Of a stretch of DNA of 64,000 nt, positions 9,069-18,400 are shown piece by piece. Position numbers and translations under genes: made by a program. Below the pieces are notes generated by a model. The model ran no database searches. It was not told the DNA's origin and worked only from the letters and a program-made list of their open reading frames with translations. Source of the DNA: Bacillus sp. Y1. Its GTDB lineage: Bacteria; Bacillota; Bacilli; Bacillales; Cytobacillaceae. The stretch lies in contig NZ_CP030028.1 in NCBI RefSeq assembly GCF_003586445.1, positions 4,610,501 through 4,674,500 of the forward strand, in the 5' to 3' direction. Numbering within the stretch: the stretch's first letter is position 1; every line of letters begins with the position of its first letter.

Positions 9069-9599
9069 TTACCCTAAGAACACCCCACCATATACAAGCG
9101 CACCGGCAATCACATACGCCGGGTGGACCTTCAGCCTCTCCATCAGCACAAAGCTAATCACACCGATCCCGATCGTCTGCCAAATCCCCGCTCCTTCGAA
9201 TGAGGAGAAAAAGAAATCATACGTCATGACTCCTAATAGGACGGCAATGACCGGTCGCACCAACACGGTAAGTCGCTTCACCTTTGGAGATTCCTTGAAT
9301 TTCATCAACAAACCGAGTAAAGTGACCATTAATATTAACGAAGGTGCCACAGTAGCAAATACCGCAACCACTGCTCCGAAAATCCCACCCACTTCATAAC
9401 CAATATAACCGGCCATTTTGGTCGCGATAGGCCCTGGCAGTGCATTCCCTAACGCGAGCACCTCACTAAATTCATTCACTGACAGCCAACCGTACCGATC
9501 AACCACTTCATTTTCAACAAGTGGAATCGACGCCGGTCCCCCACCATAACCGAGAATTCCCGGAATAAAAAACGCCAAAAATAGTTGCCAATAAATCAT
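9069..9599 (-). CDS. Chromate transporter family protein, second half (short-chain ChrA type)
   Basis: The 176-residue membrane protein carries the chromate-transporter signature FFIPGILGYGGGPASIPLVE near residue 10 and PGPIATKMAGYIGYEVGG near residue 55, followed by about four more hydrophobic segments. It belongs to the short-chain CHR class, in which two adjacent half-size genes make the two halves of a chromate or related oxyanion transporter in the membrane (B. subtilis ywrB/ywrA arrangement). Its ATG overlaps the stop of the upstream half by four bases (ATGA), so translation is coupled. Chromate efflux is established for the family; the natural substrate here is not known. Confidence 0.88.
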   Translation of the reverse strand: MIYWQLFLAFFIPGILGYGGGPASIPLVENEVVDRYGWLSVNEFSEVLALGNALPGPIATKMAGYIGYEVGGIFGAVVAVFATVAPSLILMVTLLGLLMKFKESPKVKRLTVLVRPVIAVLLGVMTYDFFFSSFEGAGIWQTIGIGVISFVLMERLKVHPAYVIAGALVYGGVFLG

Positions 9600-10165
9600 G
9601 CGGACGTCTTCTCCTTTTCCTTTGAATTCCCTTGATCTTTTTTCAATAATGCACTTAATAATAAAGCGAAAATTATGATTGCAGGATGCACGTTTAAAAA
9701 TTGAAGCAACACAAGGCTAACAACGACAAAAAGAAGAGTCCAGCCCCAACCAAGACTAGAGCTCGATGATTTTTTTACAAAATCCCAAGTTAATGTTGCG
9801 AGCATCACCGCAACAACCGGCACCACCGCCATCGACATACCTCGCACCCATGGTTCGTCCTTGTAGGTATTTAGTACATTTAGCAAGATAATCATGAAAA
9901 AAATACTCGGTAAAATCGATGCAAAAAGTGCGTTCAATAGTCCTAATATCCCGCCCACACGATAGCCTATATAACCGGCCATCTTCGTATTAATCGGCCC
10001 TGGCAAGGCATTAGCAAGTGCCAAAATATCGCCAAATTCATCCGAATCCATCCATTTGAATGTATCGACAACTTCCTTTTTTACAAGAGGAATTGATGAT
10101 GGCCCCCCACCGTATCCCAAGATACCTGAGCGGAAGAAGGCAATAAATAACTGTCTGTGCTTCAT
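9596..10165 (-). CDS. Chromate transporter family protein, first half (short-chain ChrA type)
   Basis: The 189-residue homologue of the preceding gene has the same FFRSGILGYGGGPSSIPLVK and LPGPINTKMAGYIGYRVGG motifs and several transmembrane helices, ending in a charged tail (KKDQGNSKEKEKTSA). It is the promoter-proximal gene of the pair, with a textbook AGGAGGAATGTT before ATG 10165. The two halves probably insert with opposite topology and work as a heterodimer, as shown for other short-chain CHR pairs. No regulator gene (PadR/Lrp type, as in some chr loci) is adjacent. Confidence 0.88.
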   Translation of the reverse strand: MKHRQLFIAFFRSGILGYGGGPSSIPLVKKEVVDTFKWMDSDEFGDILALANALPGPINTKMAGYIGYRVGGILGLLNALFASILPSIFFMIILLNVLNTYKDEPWVRGMSMAVVPVVAVMLATLTWDFVKKSSSSSLGWGWTLLFVVVSLVLLQFLNVHPAIIIFALLLSALLKKDQGNSKEKEKTSA

Positions 10166-10277
10166 AACATTCCTCCTAAATTATTAAAATTCAGATAGTT
10201 TCATCATAACAAATTTATGCGTTCTCGTTAACCGTTTATTTCGGCATTCGAGATATCACAAAGTTGTAATAAAATAC

Positions 10278-10304
10278 TAAACCTTGTCGAATCTTGTCCG
10301 ATAA
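10278..10304 (+). promoter_or_regulatory. SigD promoter of the BMP lipoprotein-chemoreceptor operon
   Basis: TAAA (10278-10281), 15-bp spacer, TCCGATAA (10297-10304). The same -10 form occurs at the flgM promoter in this window, and spacing is ideal for SigD. Transcription would start about 30 nt before the start at 10341. Confidence 0.8.
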
Positions 10305-10340
10305 TTAAGAGGTATGTACAACTATGAGGAGGACAGCAAC

Positions 10341-11315
10341 ATGCTAAAAAGAATATTCTTATTGTTCCTAGTCGTGAACGTTTTAAGCGCATGTTCACTC
10401 GGAGCACAGCAAACAAAGACAGAAAAAGAATACAAAATTGGGATTCTTTTATCAGATAGTGGACTTGGAGATGAGTCCTTTAACGATTCGGCATTCCGCG
10501 GCCTAGAACGTGCTCGCGACGAGTTCGGAATTTTATTTGACTATAAAGAAGCTCCAGACGGTGACTTCGAAGAAAAACTAACCGAACTAATCGAGGAAGA
10601 ATATGACCTGATTATCGGTCTTGGTTTCTCTGTAAAGGAAGTGTTGGAGAAAGTCGCAAAGGAACATCCAAACCAGCAATTTATGATCATAGATGAGGGT
10701 TCCGAGCTTGAAAATGTGGTGTCCCTCACTTTTAAAGAATATGAAGGAAGTTTTCTAGTTGGAATGGTAGCTGCAATGAAGAGCACCACTGGGAAAATTG
10801 GATTTATTGGCGGCTTTGATGTGCCTGTCGTGAATCATTTTAAAGCAGGTTACATACAAGGTGCAAAATACGTCAATCCGAATGTAGAAGTACTGGTTGA
10901 GTACGCGAATTCCTTTGGAGACGCGACACTTGGCGGAACGATTGCCGAAAAACAAATCGCTGCTGGCGCTGACTTCATCTACCCTGCCGCTGGATTTACT
11001 GGCTTCGGTGCACTTCAAACCGCTCAAAAGCTTGGGAAGTTAGCAGCTGGTGTGGATTCTGACCAATTTTTCGTAGCAGAAAAAGCTGTTACCACTTCCA
11101 TGCTAAAAAATATTGATGTGGCTGTGTACGATATCGCCAAAGAATTGAAGGAAACCGGAAAAATCGGATCTTCCACATATGTACTTGGTCTTGCTGAAAA
11201 TGGTGTTGGCTTAGCAGACATTCGTGTCGTAGAACTATCTGAAGCAGAAATCAGTCAGCTTGAAGAAGCAAAAGAGAAAATTATTTCTGGCGACATTACA
11301 GTCGAAACGGAATAA
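10341..11315 (+). CDS. BMP/PnrA-family substrate-binding lipoprotein
   Basis: I place the start at ATG 10341 (324 residues), after GAGGAGGACAGCAAC. An upstream in-frame ATG at 10314 lacks a binding site and would spoil the signal peptide. The lipobox is LSAC with the lipidated Cys at residue 18. The mature part is a two-lobed BMP/PnrA-like (Med, TmpC) binding protein: YKIGILLSDSGLGDESFND, DLIIGLGFSVKE, GKIGFIGGFDVPVVNHFKAG, FIYPAAGFTGFGALQTAQ. Family members bind nucleosides and related ligands outside the membrane, usually for an ABC importer. No permease or ATPase gene is present here. Instead a chemoreceptor gene follows after 12 bases under the same SigD promoter, which suggests a chemosensory role. 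Confidence 0.9.
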   Translation: MLKRIFLLFLVVNVLSACSLGAQQTKTEKEYKIGILLSDSGLGDESFNDSAFRGLERARDEFGILFDYKEAPDGDFEEKLTELIEEEYDLIIGLGFSVKEVLEKVAKEHPNQQFMIIDEGSELENVVSLTFKEYEGSFLVGMVAAMKSTTGKIGFIGGFDVPVVNHFKAGYIQGAKYVNPNVEVLVEYANSFGDATLGGTIAEKQIAAGADFIYPAAGFTGFGALQTAQKLGKLAAGVDSDQFFVAEKAVTTSMLKNIDVAVYDIAKELKETGKIGSSTYVLGLAENGVGLADIRVVELSEAEISQLEEAKEKIISGDITVETE

Positions 11316-11327
11316 GGAGGGAATGAC

Positions 11328-12983
11328 ATGAAACTTAGATCTCGCTTATTAATTATCGCTATCATTCCACTTTTATTATCTACATTGATCATTGGATTTA
11401 TGATTTCTCAGCTGGTTAGTATGCAAAGCTCGGCTAAGGATGATGTTCAAGTTTTAATCTTAGTAGAAGATATTCAAGGTGAGCTGGTTGTAGCGAAGCA
11501 AGCACTCTCGAACTACACTTTTAACCAAAGTGAAGCAAACAAATCAGAAGCACTCTCACAATTACAGAACATTGATGAGCAAATGGCGGCACTTACACAA
11601 GTGATTAGAGTGGATGAGCAGAAACAAACTTTAGGGAAAGTACAGGAGAAGTTTGATGCCCTAACTTCTGAGGTGGATGCGGGGTTTGGAAGTAATGACC
11701 CTTCGGCGATTAAAAGACAATCGATACGTATTTCAGGTGTCTTAAATGATATGTACTTATTGGATAAACTTACTGGAGAATGGTACGACGAAATGCTTCA
11801 GCAAACAGAGAAGAAGATTCAGTTTGTTGTCGTTTTCTCAATCATTGCGATTATCATACTAATTGTGTTATCTAGCCTTTCGACCTGGTTCTTGGCTAGA
11901 CGGATCGCGAAACCCTTACGTGAAGTCGTGGACCATGCGGTTAAAGTGGCTGAAGGAGACCTCACGATTGAAGTTGGTGAAGTAAAGGAAGATAGTTCGT
12001 ACGAGCTAGATCAGCTAAAATCTGCTTTTGCGTTAATGATTTCAAATGTAAAACATACCGTTCAATCGATTGAGCAAGTTGGAGAACGAGTGACGGGCTT
12101 TACAGCTGAAGTATCTGGACACATGGTGAGCTTACGTGAAATTAGCAATCAGGTGGCGGTTTCAACCGAAGAGCTTGCTCGCGGTAGCCAATCGGTTTCA
12201 GAAGATATTCAATCGACAGCAAGTTCAATGGGATCAATGAATGAAGAGTTCTCTCGCGTTCAGGATAAAACCGAGCAATCCTCACAGGCTGGATCTGCTG
12301 CGTTGGATTCGGTTCAAACCGGTCGAGTGTCTTTAGAAAAACAAGTAGAACTGGCTTCACAGCTATCACAATCTACGGATCATATTAAAACATCAGTCGA
12401 AGGCTTCACACAGTTTGCAGGACAAATTGAGGAAGCAGCACGTTCGGTACGTGAAATCGCTGATCAAACGAATTTATTAGCCTTAAATGCTGCAATTGAA
12501 GCAGCACGTGCAGGAGAAGCTGGAAAAGGATTTGCTGTGGTTGCAGATGAAGTTCGTAAGTTGGCAGATGATTCGACTAAGGCAACGGAACATATCACAA
12601 CGATGGTGAGCCATATGAAAAAAGGCATTGCTACGATTGTGGAAGCAACGGAGCTTGGGTATGAGTTATCGAACCAACAGCAATCTTCTATGAAGGAAAC
12701 GGAATCTTCATTTGAAGTGATTTCTATGAATGTGATGGCGATCAATGAGCAATTGGACGCGTTAGTTGAAGGTATGAAAACTTCTAGCAGCATGAGTACT
12801 TCGGTTATTTCAGCGATTGAGAATATTTCAGCTGTTACCGAGGAAACTGCGGCTGGGACTGAGGAGATTAGTGCTTCTACGGATGCGCAGCTTCAGGCTT
12901 TTGAGCAGGTGAATGAGAAGATGGAGCAGCTGCAGGAGTTGACCGTGGAGATGAAGAAGGAATTGGCGAAGTTTCAGTTGTAG
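11328..12983 (+). CDS. Methyl-accepting chemotaxis protein
   Basis: The 551-residue receptor starts at ATG 11328 with AAGGAGGGAATGAC upstream. TM1 spans about residues 7-28, an extracellular helical-bundle sensor about 30-165, TM2 about 168-190, and a HAMP domain about 190-245. The rest is the coiled-coil signalling domain with the hairpin tip [20 protein letters not shown], which binds CheA/CheW. The small four-helix-type sensor has no Cache or PAS fold, which fits sensing through a binding protein. The co-transcribed lipoprotein is the obvious candidate partner (inference). No CheW-binding pentapeptide tail is present. A strong bidirectional terminator follows. Confidence 0.95.
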   Translation: MKLRSRLLIIAIIPLLLSTLIIGFMISQLVSMQSSAKDDVQVLILVEDIQGELVVAKQALSNYTFNQSEANKSEALSQLQNIDEQMAALTQVIRVDEQKQTLGKVQEKFDALTSEVDAGFGSNDPSAIKRQSIRISGVLNDMYLLDKLTGEWYDEMLQQTEKKIQFVVVFSIIAIIILIVLSSLSTWFLARRIAKPLREVVDHAVKVAEGDLTIEVGEVKEDSSYELDQLKSAFALMISNVKHTVQSIEQVGERVTGFTAEVSGHMVSLREISNQVAVSTEELARGSQSVSEDIQSTASSMGSMNEEFSRVQDKTEQSSQAGSAALDSVQTGRVSLEKQVELASQLSQSTDHIKTSVEGFTQFAGQIEEAARSVREIADQTNLLALNAAIEAARAGEAGKGFAVVADEVRKLADDSTKATEHITTMVSHMKKGIATIVEATELGYELSNQQQSSMKETESSFEVISMNVMAINEQLDALVEGMKTSSSMSTSVISAIENISAVTEETAAGTEEISASTDAQLQAFEQVNEKMEQLQELTVEMKKELAKFQL

Positions 12984-12984
12984 T

Positions 12985-13022
12985 AAAAAAGCGAGCAACT
13001 CTAAGTTTGCTCGCTTTTTTAT
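12985..13022. terminator. Bidirectional terminator between the chemoreceptor and the WlbA-like gene
   Basis: AAAAAAGCGAGCAA-N8-TTGCTCGCTTTTTT has an A/T run on both sides, so it ends transcription from the chemoreceptor (+) and from the oxidoreductase (-). Confidence 0.9.
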
Positions 13023-13025
13023 ATA

Positions 13026-14105
13026 TTATTTAAATCTACCTGTAAAATCCGTACTACTTACATTGGTTAATGGTAACTTAACGCTTGTCCCTTCTGCAGC
13101 TGACTTATAAATTGCTAGCACCAATTCAAGTGCTCTTCGTCCATCCTCAGCCGTTACGTAAGGCTCTCTATCATTTTTGATTGCATCGATTACATCGGTA
13201 TATAATGGTTTGTGACCAAAGCCATATACATTAGGTGGGTTTTCTTGGTACTCTTCTTTTACTTGCTCAGGATCATCTAACCCATCTGCAAAATGCCATT
13301 CTTCAATCAGATTAACTGATTTGCCTCCAGCTTTTACCGTACCTCTGTCACCAAATATATAAAGAGTTTCTTCAAGGTTCTTCGGATAGATATTTGTTGT
13401 ACCTTCAATCACACCATAACTACCGTTCCCAAATCTTACAAGGGCAATACCAAGGTCTTCCGCCTCAATAAAATTATGCTTTAGATTATCTGTCATTCCA
13501 ACAACTTCAGTAATCTCATCACCCATCATCCAACGAAGGAGATCGATATTATGGATACATTGGTTCATCAATGCACCACCATCTTGCTCCCATGTACCAC
13601 GCCATGGAGCTTGTGTGTAATAGTCTTCTCCACGATTCCATCGAATATGAGCTGTTCCGTAAAGAAGTCTACCAAAACGTTCATTTTCAACTGATTCTCT
13701 AATTTTTTGAATAGACTTATTAAAGCGATTTTGGTGACATGCACTCACTTTTACATTCTTTTCCTTAGCTAGAGCAATAATCTGGTCCGCTTCTTCAAGA
13801 GAAAGAGTAATGGGTTTCTCAATAATTAAGTTTACACCTTCTTCAATGCAATCCAATGCCATTTGACCATGTTTTCCACTTTCCGTACAGATCGCAACTA
13901 AATCAGGTTTTTCCGTTTTAATCATTTCCTTATAATCTGTGTATTGTGGAGTAGAAGTTGGAAGATTAAATGTCGAAATAATCCCTTCCATATTTTCTTG
14001 TTTCACATCACATAAACCAACAATTACTAATTCATTTTCTATGGCAGCTGCAATATGATTTGGAGAAATTCTTCCACAACCGATTAACGCAAATTTTAAA
14101 CTCAT
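13026..14105 (-). CDS. Gfo/Idh/MocA oxidoreductase, WlbA/WbpB-like
   Basis: Start taken at ATG 14105 (359 residues), with AGGTGG six bases upstream. A GTG three codons earlier overlaps that binding site and is rejected. The N-terminal Rossmann domain has LKFALIGCGRISPNHIAAA. The catalytic region holds EKPITLSLEEAD and the GGALMNQCIHNIDLLRWMMG motif that is typical of WlbA/WbpB, enzymes oxidising UDP-N-acetylglucosaminuronate at C3. Also typical are the NRFNKSIQ and RGEDYYTQAPWRGTWEQDGG segments. In known pathways it works between WbpA and WbpE on the way to UDP-2,3-diacetamido-glucuronate. The likely partner genes lie 32-50 kb away, at 46-63 kb. Exact substrate is inferred. Confidence 0.85.
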   Translation of the reverse strand: MSLKFALIGCGRISPNHIAAAIENELVIVGLCDVKQENMEGIISTFNLPTSTPQYTDYKEMIKTEKPDLVAICTESGKHGQMALDCIEEGVNLIIEKPITLSLEEADQIIALAKEKNVKVSACHQNRFNKSIQKIRESVENERFGRLLYGTAHIRWNRGEDYYTQAPWRGTWEQDGGALMNQCIHNIDLLRWMMGDEITEVVGMTDNLKHNFIEAEDLGIALVRFGNGSYGVIEGTTNIYPKNLEETLYIFGDRGTVKAGGKSVNLIEEWHFADGLDDPEQVKEEYQENPPNVYGFGHKPLYTDVIDAIKNDREPYVTAEDGRRALELVLAIYKSAAEGTSVKLPLTNVSSTDFTGRFK

Positions 14106-14256
14106 AAGTACCACCTGTTCATAATGTTTTTTGTTTGTGTAATCTTTCTTAGTATGTAAAGATTTCCTGAAAGCGTAATACCTTCAACATTCATATAATA
14201 AACTTATTATTATTTTTCATCAATCTTTTATACATAAGTACATACTTTCTGACTAA

Positions 14257-14284
14257 TAAAAGCCTTCTGGTATATCCAGAAGGC
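14257..14284 (-). terminator. hpf terminator
   Basis: Reverse strand GCCTTCTGG-ATATA-CCAGAAGGC followed by TTTTATT, just after the hpf stop at 14292. Confidence 0.88.
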
Positions 14285-14291
14285 CTCACTT

Positions 14292-14852
14292 TTATTGTGC
14301 TTCAATAAGACCGTAGCGGCCGTCTTTACGCTTATATACTACATTTGTACGATTTGTCTCAGCATTGGTAAACACATAGAAACTGTGACCAAGTAGGTTC
14401 ATTTGGAGAATTGCTTCTTCACTGTCCATTGGCTTTAAGTCAAAGCTCTTTTGGCGAACAAGCTCTAAATCGGTCTCATCCTCTTCTACTGCTACACCGC
14501 CACCTTGATTTTCGACTGGAGAAGCAAACAATTCATTCAGGTTCCCTTTTTCACGGAATTTGCGGTTCACTTTTGTTTTATGCTTACGGATTTGACGCTC
14601 TAATTTATCAGTAATCAGATCAATCGCCGCATACATATCATCATGAACTTCCTCTGCACGAAGCACCAAATTCGCCATTGGAATCGTTACCTCTACTTTG
14701 GATCGCTTGTCATTGTACAACTTCAAATTCACATGAACATTTGCATTAGGAGTCTCAGTAAAGTATCTTTCTAACTTGGCAATCTTCTTTTCCACGTACT
14801 CTCTAATTGCTGGAGTTACCTCAATGTTTTCACCACGAACGTTGTAATTCAT
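14292..14852 (-). CDS. hpf: Ribosome hibernation-promoting factor, long form
   Basis: The 186-residue protein has the N-terminal HPF domain (MNYNVRGENIEVTPAIREYV, then KLYNDKRSKVEVTIPM) that sits in the 30S decoding region. A linker leads to the C-terminal dimerisation domain from about residue 125 (VRQKSFDLKPMDSEEAILQM, LGHSFYVFTNAETNRTNVVY, YGLIEA). The long form makes 100S ribosome dimers by itself in Bacillus. GAAGGAGGAG precedes ATG 14852. Upstream is an overlapping SigB/SigH-type promoter like that known for B. subtilis yvyD. In B. subtilis hpf follows fliT and precedes secA. Here a giant surface-protein gene separates it from fliT, and secA is not in the window. Confidence 0.97.
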   Translation of the reverse strand: MNYNVRGENIEVTPAIREYVEKKIAKLERYFTETPNANVHVNLKLYNDKRSKVEVTIPMANLVLRAEEVHDDMYAAIDLITDKLERQIRKHKTKVNRKFREKGNLNELFASPVENQGGGVAVEEDETDLELVRQKSFDLKPMDSEEAILQMNLLGHSFYVFTNAETNRTNVVYKRKDGRYGLIEAQ

Positions 14853-14958
14853 AAGTGAACTCCTCCTTCACATTATACAAATTTGGTTACCTTACTGTTA
14901 TGCTTAGAACAGCTTGTCCTACGCCACTTTTTCCAAGCATCCCATAAAAATAACCACC

Positions 14959-14980
14959 GTCTTAATATGAGAATTAAGAC
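14959..14980 (-). other. Leader hairpin of hpf mRNA
   Basis: GTCTTAAT and ATTAAGAC form an 8-bp stem with a 6-base loop about 105 nt before the hpf start. It lies within the expected 5' leader and has no T-tract. Confidence 0.5.
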
Positions 14981-14991
14981 TATGTATTTAT

Positions 14992-15026
14992 ACTTCTATT
15001 TTACCCTCGGAAACTCCTGCTAAAAC
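14992..15026 (-). promoter_or_regulatory. Overlapping SigB and SigH promoters of hpf
   Basis: SigB type: GTTTTA (15021-15026), 14-bp spacer, GGGTAA (15001-15006). SigH type: AGGAGTTT (15011-15018) with GAAGT (14992-14996) downstream. B. subtilis yvyD is known to use both sigma factors. Confidence 0.65.
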
Positions 15027-15087
15027 TTGAAAAAGGTTTGAAAATTGTGTCGAATTAGTGACGTTAACTGGTTTGACACATTTTCCT

Positions 15088-15115
15088 TAAAAAAGAGACT
15101 AGCTATAGCCAGTCC
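15088..15115 (-). terminator. Terminator of the small lipoprotein gene
   Basis: Reverse strand GGACTGGC-TATA-GCTAGTCTC followed by TTTTTT, immediately after the stop at 15120. Confidence 0.8.
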
Positions 15116-15119
15116 CTGA

Positions 15120-15344
15120 TTATTTGCTTTCTTGATTCATGCTAGCTTCTAATGTAGAAACCTTCTTTTCAAGCTTTGCATTCTCTATTTTTAATCTTCC
15201 GTTTTCTACTTTTAATTCCTTGATTTCTTCCTGATATTGCTCAACAGTCTTATCTTCTTCGGTTTTTGTTGTCGTTTCTTCTTTAGATTTACAACCGGTA
15301 ATCAATAATAAACTAGCAAGTAAGATACAAAATAATTTCTTCAC
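15120..15344 (-). CDS. Small coiled-coil lipoprotein
   Basis: The 74-residue product has a lipoprotein signal (MKKLFCILLASLLLITGC, lipidated Cys 18), a short Thr/Glu/Lys-rich linker, and a heptad-patterned coiled coil from about residue 36 (VEQYQEEIKELKVENGRLKI and onward). It resembles small surface coiled-coil lipoproteins but I recognise no named family. ATAAGGAGT precedes ATG 15344. It lies between hpf and the giant LPNTA protein, has its own terminator, and belongs to the inserted segment that breaks the B. subtilis gene order. Confidence 0.8.
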   Translation of the reverse strand: MKKLFCILLASLLLITGCKSKEETTTKTEEDKTVEQYQEEIKELKVENGRLKIENAKLEKKVSTLEASMNQESK

Positions 15345-15404
15345 TGTAATAACTCCTTATAACATAATTTGAATACTTATTATAACAACTGTTACATTAA
15401 TTAA

Positions 15405-15431
15405 GAACACCCTCCTGCCTAAGCAAGAGGG
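15405..15431 (-). terminator. Putative terminator after the giant LRR surface protein
   Basis: Reverse strand CCCTCTTGC-TTAG-GCAGGAGGG (one wobble) then TGTTCTTAATT. The stem is strong but the T-run is poor. Confidence 0.6.
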
Positions 15432-15443
15432 CTATTCTCAATG

Positions 15444-18400
15444 TTAGTTAACCATTTTTCTTCTTTGTAAGATAAAAAGTGCTGCACAGCTTACAAGTAG
15501 AATAGTTAGTCCAATCAATAACCAATTGAAGGAATTGGTTGCAGTATTCGGAAGCTCTTGTCCATTTTGTTGAACTGGAACTAAGCTCTTTCCAGGACTT
15601 GAAACTTCTTCACTAGTTGTTTCAAATACCGTATAAACACTAAAGTGAGATGTCGTTGCTGTCACAACTCCATTACTGTAGCTACCACCAATTAGCTCCC
15701 ACTTACTTGTATTTGGATTCCAGTAGAATACTTTTACATTATCAGGATTGTTTACTCTTGAGTCGTCCACGTTAAATGTTAGAGTAACACCTTCACTGAA
15801 CTGACTAATCACTTGACCACCCTGCGTAATAGTAAAGTCATAAACTGGACTTAGTGCGTTTTGAATATCCTTTAGCTTTAGTATATGGATGCTTGTTTTT
15901 TCACTTCCGTTTGTTAAAACACTAGTTGGAATTGATAAAGTTACATCTCCATTAGCTATTTGGATTTCTGCCTTTTTACCCTTTAGGAATTCGATCTGAT
16001 CTGCCGTAAATTCAACAGAGATATCAGATTTGTTGCTGTTTTGTAAATCAACAAAAAGCGTTCCTTTGTTTTTAAGTTCCTCAAGTTGTTCATCAGTAAC
16101 TGTAGCTTTATTTCCATTAATCACTGGTTTCACAGTTACATTTGATTTGCTTGAGTTATTGTTTGCGTTACCCGGATTTGTAGTATTACCACCAGGTGTT
16201 TGAGTTCCATTATCTGAGTTGCCCTTATCTGGAGTCTGTCCTCCATTATCTTGGTTACCTTGACCTGGCGTTTGACCTCCATTATCTTGGTTACCCTGAC
16301 CTGGTGTCTGTCCTCCATTGTCTTGATTACCTTGACCTGGTGTTTGTCCTCCGTTGTCTTGGTTACCTTGACCTGGTGTTTCTCCACCATTGTCTTGGTC
16401 GTCTTCACCTGGTGTTTCCCCACCATTGTCTTGGTCGTCTTCACCCGGTGTTTCTCCACCATTATCTTGGTCGTCCTCACCCGGTGTTTCTCCATCATTA
16501 TCTCCGTCTTCAACAGCAATAGTTGTAAACGTAGATTCTACGCTAGCTTCAAGTGTTTTACCAGCGTAATCTTTTACATCTTGCTCTACGACTACACGGT
16601 ACTCTTGATTAGGATCCAGGATTGTAGCTGGTTTCCAAACAATCGTTTGAGTAAGTTGTTTAGTTGAATCTTCCTCAAAATAGCCCGGTTTTCCAGGTGT
16701 TTCTTTATAACCATTTAGTGTTTCGTAGTCTAATGACCCTTCAACTAATTGGTCATCTTGATACACCTTAATTTTTGAATCTAGACCTTCCACATTCATG
16801 AGGCGATCAAATTCGATTTCTACTGCACTGTCTAAAGCAACATCTTCAGCATTTATTGCAGGTAAAATTGAATCTACTACCGGTTTTGATGTTCTTACTA
16901 ATGGAACATTTAGCTCTGTCTCAGCAGGAGGAACAACAACCGTACGGCTTGTGTATGTGTCATAGCCTTCCTTACTGAAAATTACTCGCCAGTCACCCTG
17001 AATAACGTCCCAACCATAGCGACCTTCTTCATCGGTTACTTGTGGATTAATTTGACCATAGAATGCGGCATTCCATTGTTGCCATCTTCCGTTTACAGAT
17101 TGCTCAACGACTGCTGTTGCTCCCTGTAATCGGTTTTCCATGCTTCCTTCAAACACATAACCCGATGGGTCAATTAGAACGATTACTTCCATAAGAGGTA
17201 ATTTAATCACTTGATCACCAATTGTGAAGATCAATTCTAACATTTGCTCCCCATATGAACTCCATGTGCTAGGAATTCCACCAATATAATGGTCTCCGTC
17301 TTTAGTGAGTTCGTAGTCTTGACCAAGGAAGCTAATTTTCGCCGAATCTACCTCACCACTAAATTGAACCTTCACATCGATAGGCGTGTACTCAACGATT
17401 GCTGAGGTTACGACACCTGTGTTCGGGTTAATTGTAATGTTTTGATTCCATCCAGCTGAAATTTTTACATCAGTTACTTCTGGGATGTTTGGCTCGTATG
17501 AAACAGTTACTGGTTGAGAGTATGTTGCACGCTCACCTTCAGTCACCTTTGCAACTAGTTGATGTGAGCTATTTTCTCCTGTTGTTACTGGTAATGTTAC
17601 ATCCGCATACCACCAACGACTATCAACAGTTGTTTGAGCTAATAATACATCTCCATCATAAATTTCTACCTTTGCACCTGATTTTGCATTACCATACACC
17701 TTAATTTTAGATGTAGCAGTAATTTCTGGTGCATTTAATGTAACAAACAGTACATTTGTTGTAGCAGTGTACGTATTCTGAGTTTCACCTAGAGAAATGG
17801 TTGCATTCGAAACGAGCGTTTGAGTGGCTGTTTCTTTTACATTCGTCTTGAACGTAATTGTTCCTGATTCTCCAGTAGCTACACTAGGAATGACTACTTT
17901 TCCACGATCAAGTGTAACAGCTTGTCCATTTAAAAGAATGGAATCTGCTAATAGTTCCACATCAGTAGAAAGATTAAATGTTACTTCTACGTTTTCAGCA
18001 GTAGCTGTTCCGTTATTTTTGTAGTTGAATCGGTAGTCTAGTGATTTACCTGGTACGACTGTTTGTTTAGAAGCCGTAAATCCATTTCCTTCACCTGTAA
18101 AGCTTCCTTCACCCTGTTTAACTAAAGAAATTACATACTCATCTGGTTGAGGTTGTACTTCCACTTCTACATTAGGCAGATTATATGCGTCGGTCTTTAA
18201 TACGTAGCTTCCATCTACTACATTACGAATCTTAAAGTATCCATTCGCATCTGTTCTTGCCCAGCCAGTACTCCAAGAACTACCTTCTTCATAAAGGTAT
18301 ACATACACATTCTTTGCTGGAGTCCCATCTTCTTTTAGGACTTTTCCGTGTACATATTTTTCAGACTGTAACACAATTTCTCCGAGATCAAAAGTACCAT

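Noticed and set aside
10314..10340. Upstream start for the BMP lipoprotein
   Set aside because: No ribosome binding site, and it would put nine polar residues before the lipoprotein signal; ATG 10341 follows GAGGAGG.
16196..16504. Regular 36-bp repeats resembling a CRISPR array
   Set aside because: Units are contiguous without spacers and stay in the reading frame of the surface protein, and no cas genes are present.
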